Both the position numbers and the translations under genes were made by a program. This document shows positions 1 through 8,775 of a DNA stretch of 64,000 nt, piece after piece. This DNA comes from Bacillus sp. EAC (GTDB lineage: Bacteria > Bacillota > Bacilli > Bacillales > Bacillaceae_G): contig NZ_NCSY01000003.1 of the NCBI RefSeq assembly GCF_002156875.1, positions 124,001 through 188,000 on the forward strand, read 5' to 3'. The notes below the pieces were generated by a model that was not told the origin of the DNA, did no database searches, and saw nothing but the letters and a program-made list of their open reading frames with translations. Position 1 is the first letter of the stretch. Each line of letters starts with the position of its first letter.

Positions 1-2
1 CC

Positions 3-821
3 CAAAATATCGAAAATACAATGCGGGCACTCCATTTCAATGTAGGACAACAAATACCTTTATATAGAATGTCCTCTTCAATGGTGCCACTGGCGACACA
101 TCCTGATGTTGATTTTGATTATTTAACTCTATTTCGTCACCAATTTAAAGAGATTGGGGATTTCATAAAAAAACATCATTTAAGAGTTAGTTTTCACCCA
201 AATCAATTCACATTATTTACGAGTGATAAACAGCATATTACAGTTAACGCCGTAAGAGATATGGAATATCACTATAATGTTCTAAAAGCAATGGGAGTAG
301 AAGATCAAAGTGTTATTAATATTCATGTAGGCGGGGCATATGGAAACAAAGAATTAGCAATAGCACGATTTTATGAGAATATAAAAACATTGCCTGCCTT
401 TATAAAAAAGCAAATGACGCTTGAAAATGATGATAAAACTTATACTGCATCGGAAACTCTCAAGGTTTGTAAATCGGAAGAGATACCACTCGTTTTTGAT
501 TATCATCACCATATTGCAAATTGTAGCGATGAACCTTTAGACAAATTATTACCACAAATCTACACGACTTGGGAGAGAACAAATTTAAAACCCAAAATAC
601 ATATATCTTCGCCGAGGTCCGAAAAAGAGTTTCGTTCACACTCAGATCTAATCAATATAGAATTTATAAAGCCGTTTTTTGACATCGCAAAAGCGCTTGG
701 AGAAGATATTGATATTATGATTGAGTCTAAACAAAAGGATATAGCTCTTTTACAACTTATTGAGGACTTATCTAAATTCCGTGGCTATAAACGAATTAGT
801 GGTGGAGTTATTGAAGTTTAA
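3..821 (+). CDS. uvsE: UV DNA damage endonuclease UvsE (5' end cut by window edge)
   Basis: UvsE nicks DNA immediately 5' of UV photoproducts and starts alternative excision repair. It is a TIM-barrel, metal-dependent enzyme. The visible part closely follows B. subtilis UvsE (YwjD): [51 protein letters not shown] and FDYHHH, which contain the metal-binding His/Asp/Glu residues. The frame stays open upstream of the first visible ATG (position 21) to the window edge, and those codons fit the family (NTMRALH). The gene therefore starts before the window, and about 55 N-terminal residues are missing. It is complete at the 3' end (TAA) and converges on rsgI. Confidence 0.93.
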   Translation, partial: QNIENTMRALHFNVGQQIPLYRMSSSMVPLATHPDVDFDYLTLFRHQFKEIGDFIKKHHLRVSFHPNQFTLFTSDKQHITVNAVRDMEYHYNVLKAMGVEDQSVINIHVGGAYGNKELAIARFYENIKTLPAFIKKQMTLENDDKTYTASETLKVCKSEEIPLVFDYHHHIANCSDEPLDKLLPQIYTTWERTNLKPKIHISSPRSEKEFRSHSDLINIEFIKPFFDIAKALGEDIDIMIESKQKDIALLQLIEDLSKFRGYKRISGGVIEV

Positions 822-864
822 TATTAGAAGCAAGTAAAAATAAAAATACGCTTAGTAAATAAAT

Positions 865-911
865 GAAATGCCCCCAACTGTTTGATGGTATCTAACAATT
901 GGGGGCACTTC
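865..911 (-). terminator. Rho-independent terminator of sigI-rsgI
   Basis: A long hairpin (tgccccca... / ...tgggggca, with one G-U pair) lies between convergent uvsE and rsgI. On the minus strand it is followed by a T-rich run (tttcatttattta), so it mainly terminates rsgI. It may also stop uvsE readthrough. Confidence 0.75.
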
Positions 912-943
912 AAAACCATGCGTTTTTCTACTTTAAGAAGAAA

Positions 944-2014
944 CTATCTTCGCTTATCGTTATCTTTGTCATTGATATTTTTATGATCATCACCGTTCTG
1001 ATTATCATGTACTTTATCCTGACGCTTCGAATGATTATTTCTTTCATAATCGTTATCTTGTTCATGGCCCTTCTTTGGCTTATGAGCCGCATGAAGACCA
1101 TTTCCATGACCTGAATGGTTATTATTCTTATGATTAGATTGATTTTCATTTAAATGCTTATTTCGTCCATTCTGACCACGATATTGATTTTTCACTTTGC
1201 CTTTTCCCCGATTATTTGTACAATCAGGTTTATTCCAATGGTGTCTTCCGTGATTATTAGGATTTACATAATGATTTTTATCTTTTGTTTCTTTTTGAAT
1301 CAATCTTATTTTTTCTGGCTTATTTTTATTTGAGCTAGATGTTACTTTTTGTACATTTTTAATAGTAGATTGTTTGTGATCGTTTGTTGGTAATGCATTT
1401 GTAACAGACGTATTTTTTTGAGTCGACTTGTGTTTGTTTGATGATTTATTTAAATTGATATGCGAATTTTTTTCTTGTAGATCATTTAACTTATCATTTA
1501 ATTTACTTTGTTTTGCTTTATATTTTTTCTCCATTGAACCCGATATTATTACTTTTTCGTTAGGCTCAATAACCTTATTTTTTTCCATTTTCCCAATTAG
1601 GTCTCCCATAACAATTTCAAGAGACTCTTGATTCCAGCCATCCATCTGTTTAATTAATTTCTTACCTTCGTCGTTGTTGGCCTTCATCCCAATTACCAAT
1701 AGATGCTTATTCAGTACAATTGATACTTTAGCGTGCGAATTAACATTTACAATACCTGCTGCTAGTACACTTTGTTCATTTTTATCTACGAATAAAATTG
1801 AAATAAAAATGAGAACACTCGCAATCATTACAGGTAGTAATTTTGGGGAAACTAGATTCATTTTTTTATTTACAATAATAGCATGACTAGGGAACTGAAT
1901 TTCTTGACCAATTGTATAAGATGACATTTGTTTTTTGCATTTTAAATACTCTCCGCTAGCTGTTAACACAACTACCGACGAATGATTAACTTTTAATACG
2001 ATGCCTGAGTTCAT
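944..2014 (-). CDS. rsgI: RsgI-like anti-sigma-I factor with His/Asn/Lys-rich tail
   Basis: Membrane anti-sigma factor expected to hold SigI inactive. The N-terminus (about residues 1-55, MNSGIVLKVN... with a small beta-domain) matches the RsgI anti-sigma domain. One transmembrane helix follows (about 58-76). The extracytoplasmic domain contains GIVNVNSHAKVSIVLNKHLLVIG, the typical RsgI juxtamembrane region (quoted here as two joined segments GIVNVNSHAK and VSIVLNKHLLVIG). From about residue 180 to 356 the protein is low-complexity and rich in H, N, K and D, probably disordered and outside the cell. Its ATG lies two bases after the sigI stop, behind the strong site ggggggac, so the two are coupled. 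The tail resembles that of the secreted protein encoded at 2947-4215. Confidence 0.88.
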   Translation of the reverse strand: MNSGIVLKVNHSSVVVLTASGEYLKCKKQMSSYTIGQEIQFPSHAIIVNKKMNLVSPKLLPVMIASVLIFISILFVDKNEQSVLAAGIVNVNSHAKVSIVLNKHLLVIGMKANNDEGKKLIKQMDGWNQESLEIVMGDLIGKMEKNKVIEPNEKVIISGSMEKKYKAKQSKLNDKLNDLQEKNSHINLNKSSNKHKSTQKNTSVTNALPTNDHKQSTIKNVQKVTSSSNKNKPEKIRLIQKETKDKNHYVNPNNHGRHHWNKPDCTNNRGKGKVKNQYRGQNGRNKHLNENQSNHKNNNHSGHGNGLHAAHKPKKGHEQDNDYERNNHSKRQDKVHDNQNGDDHKNINDKDNDKRR

Positions 2015-2016
2015 CT

Positions 2017-2745
2017 TCAGTCCCCCCTTTTCAAATAACTTTGCAAATAAATATAATCATTGACGCTTATAATACACATGGCGATAATAAATTTTCTATG
2101 CTTCTCAAGTGTTTTTCGACTTAGTGTCACTCTATCTTCCAAACTATTCATAGGCAATTTTTTCTTTTTAAATAGAAAATCTAGCATTTCTTCATCAGAT
2201 GTTATTAAATCTACAACTGAAAATATATGTTCCCTCGTATCTTCATGTTTAGGCGAAACAGATACTAAACTATCTAACGAAATTCCAAACTGTTTTAGCA
2301 TTTCATTAAAATGAATAATTTCATCTTTTCGGTTGATCTCATCAAAGTTTTTAATATATGTACTATAAACATGATCATCGTATTGCTTATGTATATCTCC
2401 GGAATCTGACTGGTCCGAATTCACGATATAATGTTTTGATTCTTTTCTGAAGTAATCAATTAATTCCCTCTTAATGATTAACTTAGCAAATGATAGAAAA
2501 GAAGATCCTTTTTTATAAGAGTAAAGTTTAATCGCTTCGTTAAAAGCACTTAAACCAATACTATATTCATCATCTTGTTTAGAAATATATTTTCCACAAA
2601 TTGTTGAGATCGTTTTATTTATAAACGGTTCATACTGCAAGATAAAATCATCTAATTCTTTAGAAGAAGATTGTTGTATTGTTAAAACAATATCTTCAAT
2701 TTTATCTTTTCGTTTATAGAGCGTTTGAAAAATTGCTAATAACAA
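2017..2745 (-). CDS. sigI: RNA polymerase sigma factor SigI
   Basis: SigI controls heat and cell-wall stress genes in Bacillus. Family signatures are the region-2-like segment EYSIGLSAFNEAIKLY, SFLSFAKLIIKRELIDYFRKE, and the C-terminal SRKTLEKHRKFIIAMCI and NDYIYLQSYLK. I place the start at the TTG at 2745: it has aaaggag eight bases upstream, and the resulting N-terminus (LLAIFQTLYKRKDKIED) aligns with known SigI. The frame runs on to a GTG at 2805, but this lacks a well-spaced ribosome site and would add about 20 atypical residues. It is transcribed just before rsgI. The inverted repeat at 2807-2844 lies in its leader. Confidence 0.9.
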   Translation of the reverse strand: MLLAIFQTLYKRKDKIEDIVLTIQQSSSKELDDFILQYEPFINKTISTICGKYISKQDDEYSIGLSAFNEAIKLYSYKKGSSFLSFAKLIIKRELIDYFRKESKHYIVNSDQSDSGDIHKQYDDHVYSTYIKNFDEINRKDEIIHFNEMLKQFGISLDSLVSVSPKHEDTREHIFSVVDLITSDEEMLDFLFKKKKLPMNSLEDRVTLSRKTLEKHRKFIIAMCIISVNDYIYLQSYLKRGD

Positions 2746-2806
2746 GACCCCATCTCCTTTCAATTCAGCAGGTTTAATGGTCATTAAAACAGAAGGCACC
2801 TCCACT

Positions 2807-2844
2807 CAATTTAATCAATCGGTACAACTGTCATGATTAAATTG
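2807..2844. promoter_or_regulatory. Inverted repeat in the sigI leader
   Basis: A perfect 11-bp inverted repeat (caatttaatca / tgattaaattg) with a 16-bp spacer lies just upstream of sigI. The 7-mer aggcacc flanks it on both sides (2794-2800 and 2852-2858). There is no U-tract, so it is not a clear terminator. It could be an operator or an mRNA stem controlling sigI. No SigI-type ACCCCC/CGAA promoter was found directly before sigI. Confidence 0.5.
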
Positions 2845-2946
2845 AATGATAAGGCACCGTTTTAATTAACCTACACCATTAAAGCATATCGCATCTTTAA
2901 TAATGTTTCATGTGATTTTTATTGAAAGGTGAATGGTAATAATTAC

Positions 2947-4215
2947 TTATTTATCTTTTTTGTTGCCTCTTTCATTGTCGTTACGATCATTTGATTGGTG
3001 ATCATGTGATCTGTGGCCATTTGATTTATGATCCTCTGATTTTTGATTATGTGATTCGTGCTTGTTTGATTCGTTATCATCTGATTGGCGATTGTTTTTC
3101 CATTCATGTTTTTCATTTTTACCGTGTTGTTTGTGACTTTTACCATTCACACGTTTATCTTCATGTTTTTCTTTGTGTTCTTTTTCTTCTTTATGCTTTT
3201 GTTCGAATTTATGAAGTTCTTTTTTATGATCTACAGGTTGAACTGGTTTCGTAGCAACTTCTGTAGCCTCTTTTGAATCATCATCTTTGTCTTCGCCATC
3301 ATTTTTATTACTATTTACATTGTTAGTTTCTGTATCTTCTACATCTTCAATTTTAGTAATTGTTGTAATTACTTCTGGTGTAGCAGGTTTTTCAGTTGTG
3401 TTTGTTGCATCTGGATAATTAATTGTAATAACTGGTTTTAATACAGTTTCTTTGTGCTCTGATTTCTTTAAAAGTTTCTCTAGTTTTTCAGATATTTTGT
3501 TGAAGCTTTTTTCAATATTTTTTGCAATTGCTGCTTTTGCTTTAGGATTTTTAACTTGATCTAAAACATTTGCTAAAACTAGTAAATTATTATTTAAATG
3601 ATGTTGAATTTTTGCAATTTCTTTTTGTTCTTTTGTTAACTTATGTTTTTCTTCTTTATTTGCATCTTCTTTTTCTACTTCTTCTTTATCAGTATCTTGA
3701 GCAGGTGTAGTAGTAGTATTTCCTGTTTCTGTACCTTCTGTTGTTGTTGTCGTACCTTCTGTTGCTGTATTTCCTGTAGTAGTTGTAGTACCTTCTGTCG
3801 TTGTGTTAGTCGTATTTTCTGTTGTCGTCGTATTAGCAATATCAGTAGGTAGTTTTACATCAACTTGCCCTTGTGCAACTTCCATTTGTGTTAAAGCTTG
3901 TTTTAAAGTTTCTTTTGCTAAATCCTCTTTACCTTCTTTAATTAACTCTCTTGCCTCATGAATACGTTCCCCAGCAAATTCTGCTAATAATTCTGCTTCT
4001 TTCACTTTGTCTGTTGTAAGTAAAAGTTGAATTTTTTCTACAGTTGTTTTTACGAAATAAAAGAAATCACCTTTTACTAACATTGGTGCTTCTTCTTTTT
4101 GAATTTGATCAGTTGTTGGAGACGTTCCATTTTCAGCAGCCAATGCTGTATTTGCTAACCCTAATTGTGATAATAGTAAAGCTGTTGCAGTAGTATGTAC
4201 GAATAATTTTTTCAT
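2947..4215 (-). CDS. Secreted DUF5667-like protein with Thr-rich linker and His/Lys/Asn-rich tail
   Basis: Exported protein of unknown function. There is a Sec signal peptide (about 1-26, ending ALA|AENG). A helical domain follows (about 45-120; KGDFFYFVKTTVEKIQLLLT, then AELLAEFAGERIHEARELI), which looks like DUF5667. Next come a Thr-rich linker with a repeated TEGTTTTT motif (about 127-175), a second helical segment (about 190-255), and a charged His/Lys/Asn/Asp tail with many HKSN/SHDH-like units. A good ribosome site (gagggagag) precedes the ATG. It lies upstream of sigI-rsgI on the same strand and has a candidate SigI promoter, so it is probably part of the SigI response. The tail may bind metals, wall polymers or nucleic acid, but that is a guess. 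Confidence 0.8.
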   Translation of the reverse strand: MKKLFVHTTATALLLSQLGLANTALAAENGTSPTTDQIQKEEAPMLVKGDFFYFVKTTVEKIQLLLTTDKVKEAELLAEFAGERIHEARELIKEGKEDLAKETLKQALTQMEVAQGQVDVKLPTDIANTTTTENTTNTTTEGTTTTTGNTATEGTTTTTEGTETGNTTTTPAQDTDKEEVEKEDANKEEKHKLTKEQKEIAKIQHHLNNNLLVLANVLDQVKNPKAKAAIAKNIEKSFNKISEKLEKLLKKSEHKETVLKPVITINYPDATNTTEKPATPEVITTITKIEDVEDTETNNVNSNKNDGEDKDDDSKEATEVATKPVQPVDHKKELHKFEQKHKEEKEHKEKHEDKRVNGKSHKQHGKNEKHEWKNNRQSDDNESNKHESHNQKSEDHKSNGHRSHDHQSNDRNDNERGNKKDK

Positions 4216-4252
4216 TAATTTCTCTCCCTCTTATGTTATCTCACTATATACA

Positions 4253-4282
4253 TTCGTAAGAGGTTTTAGTTTTTAGGGGGTC
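4253..4282 (-). promoter_or_regulatory. Candidate SigI promoter of the DUF5667-like gene
   Basis: The minus strand reads GACCCCC (-35, positions 4276-4282), then a 19-bp spacer beginning TAAAAA, then CGAA (-10, positions 4253-4256). This is the SigI consensus known from B. subtilis (ACCCCC with A-rich extension, and CGAA). It sits 38 bases upstream of the start codon. Confidence 0.65.
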
Positions 4283-4408
4283 ATTTTAAAAAAACTTTAA
4301 AAAATTTCTCTAAAAATGGAGAATCTTGCATTTCACACCCCCACAAAGCGACAAAAAAGTAGAGAATAAGATATAAAAAGATAAAACAAAATGTTATAAG
4401 AGCCAAAT

Positions 4409-4454
4409 AAAAAAGTACCATACACTATGAAATGTCATAGTACATGGTACTTTT
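4409..4454 (-). terminator. Terminator of ywiB-argS
   Basis: The minus strand forms AAAAGTACCAT...ATGGTACTTTTTT with an inner ACTATG/CATAGT stem. It starts 10 bases after the argS stop and ends in a T-run. Confidence 0.9.
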
Positions 4455-4463
4455 GATTTTAAA

Positions 4464-6134
4464 TTACATTTTTTCTGGAGCTGAAACACCTACTAACGCC
4501 AATGCGTTTTTAAGTGTCACTTGTACTGCCTTCATTAATGCTAGTCTAGCTTTTGATTTTTCTACATTTTCAGGATCTAATACTTTTTCCGCATTGTAGA
4601 AGCTATGGAATGTACCAGCTAGTTCAAACACATAGTTTGTAATATGGTGCGGAGTACGTTTAGATGCTGCAAGAGAAACGGCTGCAGGTAATTCGCCTAA
4701 TTTCTTTAATAACTCATACTCTTTTTCAGATGATACAAGACTGTAATCAGCTGAACCTTCGTAAACAATACCCATTTCTTCACCTTGACGAAGGATACTG
4801 CATACACGTGCATGTGCATATTGAGAATAATATACTGGATTTTCATTTGATTTAGATACTGCTAGGTCCATATCAAAGTCTAAATGCGAATCACAGCCAC
4901 GCATCGCAAAGAAGTAACGAGTTGCATCAATACCTACTTCTTCCATTAAATCGCGTAAAGTTACAGCTTTACCTGTACGTTTACTCATTTTTACTTTTTC
5001 ACCATCTTGATATAATTGAACCATTTGAATAATTTCAACTTCAAGTGTATCTGCATTATATCCTAAAGCTTGGATTGCAGCCTTCATACGAGGAATATAA
5101 CCGTGATGGTCTGCACCTAAAATATCGATTAATTTATCTGCTCCACGACCTAATTTGTCACGGTGATATGCAATATCTGGTGTTAAATATGTGTAAGAAC
5201 CATCACTCTTAATTAATACACGGTCTTTATCGTCACCATAAGTAGTAGAACGGAACCAAGTTGCTCCTTCTTCTTCATATGTTTCTCCACGTTCCTTTAA
5301 ATCTGCTAGCGCCTCTAATACTTTACCATTTTCGTATAGTGATGTTTCAGAATACCAAACGTCAAACTCTACACGGAAATTACGAAGATCACGTTGAAGC
5401 TTTTCCATTTCTAATTTTAAGCCGTACTCTCGGAAAAATTTGTAGCGAGCTTCTTCTGGTTCATTTACAAAACGATCTCCAAATTCTGCTGCTAATGTTT
5501 TACCAATCTCAATGATGTCAGCACCATGGTAGCCATCCGCTGGCATTTCTTTTTCCATACCAAGTGCCTGCATGTAACGAGCCTCGACCGAAGTTGTAAG
5601 ATTATTAATTTGATTTCCTGCATCATTTATATAGTATTCTCGGGTAACTTCATAGCCAGCTTTAGCTAAAATATTAGATAATGAATCACCAAATGCAGCA
5701 CCTCGGGCATGTCCTAAATGTAGATCCCCTGTTGGATTAGCTGAAACGAACTCGACTAATACCTTTTCACCGTTTCCGAAATTTGTTTTGCCGTATTCAT
5801 CACCTGCAACAATAATTGATGGGATTAAATCAGTTAGATAGCTGTTATCCATATAGAAATTAATAAATCCTGGGCCTGCAATCTCTACTTTTTGAATACT
5901 AGCTTTGCTTTGATCGAAAGAATTAATTAATTCTTCTGCGATCATTCTTGGCGCTTTTTTTGCAACACGCGCTAATTGCATCGCCATATTTGTTGAAAAA
6001 TCACCATGTGCTTTATCTTTTGGTGTTTCTAATATTACTTGTGGTAACTGATCCTCTGTAGCTAAACCTGCTTTTAATACAGCTGCTTCGATTTCATCTT
6101 TTAAACGACTCTTTACTTGTTCTAATGTATTCAT
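4464..6134 (-). CDS. argS: Arginyl-tRNA synthetase
   Basis: Charges tRNA-Arg with arginine (cytoplasmic class I synthetase). At 556 residues it has the normal length. The N-terminal Add1-like domain is followed by the HIGH-type motif [20 protein letters not shown] (about 130-149), the KMSKS-type motif [10 protein letters not shown], and a C-terminal anticodon-binding helical domain ([20 protein letters not shown]). The ATG overlaps the end of ywiB by four bases, so translation is coupled. No T-box leader was seen upstream of the pair. Confidence 0.98.
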   Translation of the reverse strand: MNTLEQVKSRLKDEIEAAVLKAGLATEDQLPQVILETPKDKAHGDFSTNMAMQLARVAKKAPRMIAEELINSFDQSKASIQKVEIAGPGFINFYMDNSYLTDLIPSIIVAGDEYGKTNFGNGEKVLVEFVSANPTGDLHLGHARGAAFGDSLSNILAKAGYEVTREYYINDAGNQINNLTTSVEARYMQALGMEKEMPADGYHGADIIEIGKTLAAEFGDRFVNEPEEARYKFFREYGLKLEMEKLQRDLRNFRVEFDVWYSETSLYENGKVLEALADLKERGETYEEEGATWFRSTTYGDDKDRVLIKSDGSYTYLTPDIAYHRDKLGRGADKLIDILGADHHGYIPRMKAAIQALGYNADTLEVEIIQMVQLYQDGEKVKMSKRTGKAVTLRDLMEEVGIDATRYFFAMRGCDSHLDFDMDLAVSKSNENPVYYSQYAHARVCSILRQGEEMGIVYEGSADYSLVSSEKEYELLKKLGELPAAVSLAASKRTPHHITNYVFELAGTFHSFYNAEKVLDPENVEKSKARLALMKAVQVTLKNALALVGVSAPEKM

Positions 6135-6568
6135 GTCGTAGCCTCCTTTATTGATACTGTAATGTTATATGAACCAGCATTTTCATCGCCTACAAATAAC
6201 TTATAACCTAGCTGAAGCATCCCTTTTAAAGGTCCTTCCGATACAAGGAATTGTAATTTTTTTGTATATGCTTTTGTTTGAAATAAACCTAATTCATTTG
6301 AAAATGTTCCGTCAGTTGTTTGATTTAATCGATACAGATGACGCATTGTTACGCCACCATTTCTTATAATGGTAACTTCGCCCTTACTAATTTTCATAGT
6401 AGCCTTTACTTTTCGATCTTCATGATTTTCGTCAAATAACAAATATGTAGTATCGTCTTTTTTATAGTATAGACCATTTGCTTGAAAACTGATCTTTTCA
6501 CGTCCATGAGAATCTTTAATCAGTGTCTCAAAATCTATTGAAACAGGGATTCCTAACTGTTCTTTCAC
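6131..6568 (-). CDS. ywiB: YwiB-like DUF1934 beta-barrel protein
   Basis: Small protein of the DUF1934/YwiB family, which has a calycin-like beta-barrel fold and no assigned function. The 145 residues include the family features [21 protein letters not shown]-like (here [10 protein letters not shown]) and TYLLFDENH, and alternating beta-strands to the end. It starts with GTG, preceded by aaaagga at nine bases. It is placed immediately upstream of, and overlapping, argS, as in B. subtilis. The 230 bp upstream should hold the operon promoter (an AT-rich stretch with TATATT/TAAAAT near 6630-6645), but I cannot fix it exactly. Confidence 0.88.
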   Translation of the reverse strand: MKEQLGIPVSIDFETLIKDSHGREKISFQANGLYYKKDDTTYLLFDENHEDRKVKATMKISKGEVTIIRNGGVTMRHLYRLNQTTDGTFSNELGLFQTKAYTKKLQFLVSEGPLKGMLQLGYKLFVGDENAGSYNITVSIKEATT

Positions 6569-6796
6569 CTTTACACGTCCTTTTCTGCCAATGAACGTAA
6601 CGAATCACATCCAAAAATCATCTTTTCCCATTTTAGCATAATATACTTAAAAAAATAAAATGTCGTAGAAAAAAATAACGAAAAATAAGCAAATATTTTA
6701 TCGGAATTAGCCCTATTAATCCACATTGATGGTATTCTCGAGAAACTGCTTCTTTTCATCTGACAAGCAGCTACGATTAATGCAACTAGTTCACAT

Positions 6797-6825
6797 AAAA
6801 AAATAGGCACCTTCGAAGATGCCTA
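6797..6825 (-). terminator. Terminator of the MerR-MFS operon
   Basis: Hairpin taggcacc-ttcga-agatgccta (one mismatch) 15 bases past the MFS stop codon, followed on the minus strand by ttttttt. Confidence 0.85.
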
Positions 6826-6839
6826 CTCTTGTAAATCGA

Positions 6840-8066
6840 TCAATGAGCAGATTCTGCTTGATCAATATGCATTAAATGTTTTCGATTTATATATAGGAAG
6901 ATAACTGATAATAAAACAAAGCAACCACCTACATAGAATGGGACATGAGGGTTATACCATTCAGCAAGTTTACCTGCTAAATATGGTGCAATTGCACCAC
7001 CAATAAATCGTAAGAAGCTGTAAGCTGCTGAAGCAGTAGATCTTTCTACTGGTGCTGCCTGCATTACAGCAGTTGTTATTAATGTGTTGTTATTTCCTAA
7101 AAATGCACCAGCAACAATAACAGCGATAATAATGACTACATTTTTATCTGTACCAATACCCATTACGATTAGTGTTAATGCAAATAGTGTTAACATTGCA
7201 TACATAGATTTAAGCGTACCCAATTTCTTTTGCAATCTTGGTGCCATAAAGACTGAAGTGAAGGCTAGTAGTAATCCCCAACCTAGAAAAACAAATCCTA
7301 AACCGTGTTCATCCAAATTCATAAAAAATGGTGAAAATGCTAATAAAGTAAAGAAGCCGAAATTATATAGAAATGCTGTAATACCCAGTGTTAATAATGA
7401 TCTATGTTTTAAAGCTCTGAATGGATCAAGAAATGAAGTTTTTGTTGTAGTTTTCGCTACCTTAGTTTTAGGCATCATAAATGAAAGAAAGATAAAAGCA
7501 ATAACCATTAAACATGCTACACCAAAAAATGGACCTCTCCATGAAATAGAACCAAGCTCACCACCTAAAAGTGGGCCGACAGATATCCCTAAACCAATCG
7601 CTGTTTCATATAAAATAATCGATTGTGCAACTCCAGATCTTGATAAGGAAACGATTGCGGATAAGGCAGTAGCAACGAAAAGCGCATTACCTAATCCCCA
7701 TCCTCCACGTAACCAAACTAATTCCCAAATACTACTCGAATTTCCACCTAAAGCAGAGAAAACAGCAATAATTAAAATTCCTAATAAAAGTGTCCACTTT
7801 ATCCCAATACGTGAAGAGATAAAACCTGTTATTAACATTGCAAATGCCATTACTAAATTATAGCTGGTGAACAATAAGGTTACATCACTATGAGAAGCAT
7901 GCATTTTTTCAGCAATTGCAGGCAATATTGGATCAACAAGTCCAATCCCCATAAATGCAATAATACACGCAAAACCAACTGCCCAAATTGCCTTAGGTTG
8001 ATTAAAGAAACTAGATTTTTGTTTCGAATCTGTCTTTTGATTTTTACTTTGTGCTAAATTTGACAT
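6840..8066 (-). CDS. yfmO: MFS multidrug efflux transporter, YfmO-like
   Basis: Proton-driven 12-helix major facilitator exporter, probably for toxic compounds. The start FFNQPKAIWAVGFACII and GIGLVDPILPAI closely resemble B. subtilis YfmO. The conserved loop 2-3 motif is replaced by GFISSRIGIKWTLLLG, and motif C appears as GLGISVGPLLGGELGSISWR. At 408 residues it is full length. It lies 23 bp after a MerR regulator gene, the same order as yfmP-yfmO, so it is very likely induced through that regulator. The drug substrate cannot be told from sequence. Confidence 0.92.
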   Translation of the reverse strand: MSNLAQSKNQKTDSKQKSSFFNQPKAIWAVGFACIIAFMGIGLVDPILPAIAEKMHASHSDVTLLFTSYNLVMAFAMLITGFISSRIGIKWTLLLGILIIAVFSALGGNSSSIWELVWLRGGWGLGNALFVATALSAIVSLSRSGVAQSIILYETAIGLGISVGPLLGGELGSISWRGPFFGVACLMVIAFIFLSFMMPKTKVAKTTTKTSFLDPFRALKHRSLLTLGITAFLYNFGFFTLLAFSPFFMNLDEHGLGFVFLGWGLLLAFTSVFMAPRLQKKLGTLKSMYAMLTLFALTLIVMGIGTDKNVVIIIAVIVAGAFLGNNNTLITTAVMQAAPVERSTASAAYSFLRFIGGAIAPYLAGKLAEWYNPHVPFYVGGCFVLLSVIFLYINRKHLMHIDQAESAH

Positions 8067-8089
8067 ATTTCTTCCAATCCCCCATATTT

Positions 8090-8503
8090 TTATTTTTCTA
8101 ATGCTTTTAGAACTCTCTGATATTTCTTATCCATATCATTTCGAATATCGCTCATTTTCTTAAGCTTTTGGTCAATCATTTCTAATTGTTGAGATAATAT
8201 CCGTTCAACTTCTATAAGTTTTTCTCTTTTTTGATTTTCATCAAATAATTCCCTATATTGCTGACGATGTTCTTCAAACTCCATATCAATCGAGATATAT
8301 TCCTGAACCTCTTGCAAAGTAAAACCAAGTACATCACGAACATTCATTATTTGCTTAAGACGTTCGATATGCTTATCAGAATATAGACGAAATCCACCTT
8401 CACTCCGTTCGGGAGGGAAAAGCAATCCGATTTCCTCATAATAACGAATAGAGCGCTTAGTTAAACCACATTCTTTGGCTACGTCATCTATTTTATATAG
8501 CAA
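8090..8503 (-). CDS. yfmP: MerR-family transcriptional regulator, YfmP-like
   Basis: DNA-binding activator/repressor of the drug-sensing MerR family. The N-terminal winged helix (about 1-70) has KIDDVAKECGLTKRSIRYYE and GGFRLYSDKHIERLK. A long coiled coil (about 75-135) provides the dimer interface. There is no sizable C-terminal ligand domain and no metal-binding Cys cluster. The start is TTG with aaaggagg seven bases upstream. It is first gene of the operon with the MFS exporter and probably autoregulates at the dyad at 8573-8590. Confidence 0.92.
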   Translation of the reverse strand: MLYKIDDVAKECGLTKRSIRYYEEIGLLFPPERSEGGFRLYSDKHIERLKQIMNVRDVLGFTLQEVQEYISIDMEFEEHRQQYRELFDENQKREKLIEVERILSQQLEMIDQKLKKMSDIRNDMDKKYQRVLKALEK

Positions 8504-8553
8504 TCTAAATCCTCCTTTCAGATGTAATCCATAATCAGCTATCTCACTTAATT

Positions 8554-8590
8554 AGTTTACTCCTCGTTTACCGTTAACGTCAACGTTAAC
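8554..8590 (-). promoter_or_regulatory. Promoter and dyad operator of the MerR-MFS operon
   Basis: On the minus strand TTGACG (-35, 8578-8583) and TAAACT (-10, 8554-8559) are separated by 18 bp. A dyad GTTAACG-N4-CGTTAAC (8573-8590) covers the -35. A slightly long spacer plus a dyad is typical of MerR-controlled promoters. Confidence 0.6.
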
Positions 8591-8704
8591 TTTAAAGTAA
8601 TTTCTATTTTTATCATTCTACAAATTGTATTTTTTACTAGGATATCTTCATTAAACGTTATGAATTGTTGTAGATTTCAACTCGCAAGCTAATTTTAACG
8701 ACAT

Positions 8705-8758
8705 AAAAATACCCGAATAATACTGATACTTACACAAGCACCAGTTATTCGGGTTATT
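8705..8758 (-). terminator. Terminator of the PepSY gene
   Basis: The stem acccgaataa / ttattcgggt has a 24-base loop and is followed on the minus strand by a T-run. It lies just after the stop at 8776. Confidence 0.8.
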
Positions 8759-8775
8759 TTTAATATTTTTTTCGA

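Noticed and set aside
1-821. Possible N-terminal truncation of uvsE as a pseudogene
   Set aside because: The frame is open to the window edge with family-like codons, so the missing part is outside the window.
6569-6800. T-box leader before ywiB-argS
   Set aside because: No AGGGTGGNACCGCG-type antiterminator sequence or leader terminator is present.
6571-6810. 79-codon open frame upstream of ywiB
   Set aside because: No ribosome site, no recognisable domain, and it covers the upstream operon's terminator; more likely promoter DNA of ywiB-argS.
7084-7863. 259-codon open frame on the plus strand opposite the MFS gene
   Set aside because: It lies wholly antisense to a well-recognised transporter, lacks a ribosome site and has a composition typical of reverse-frame translation.
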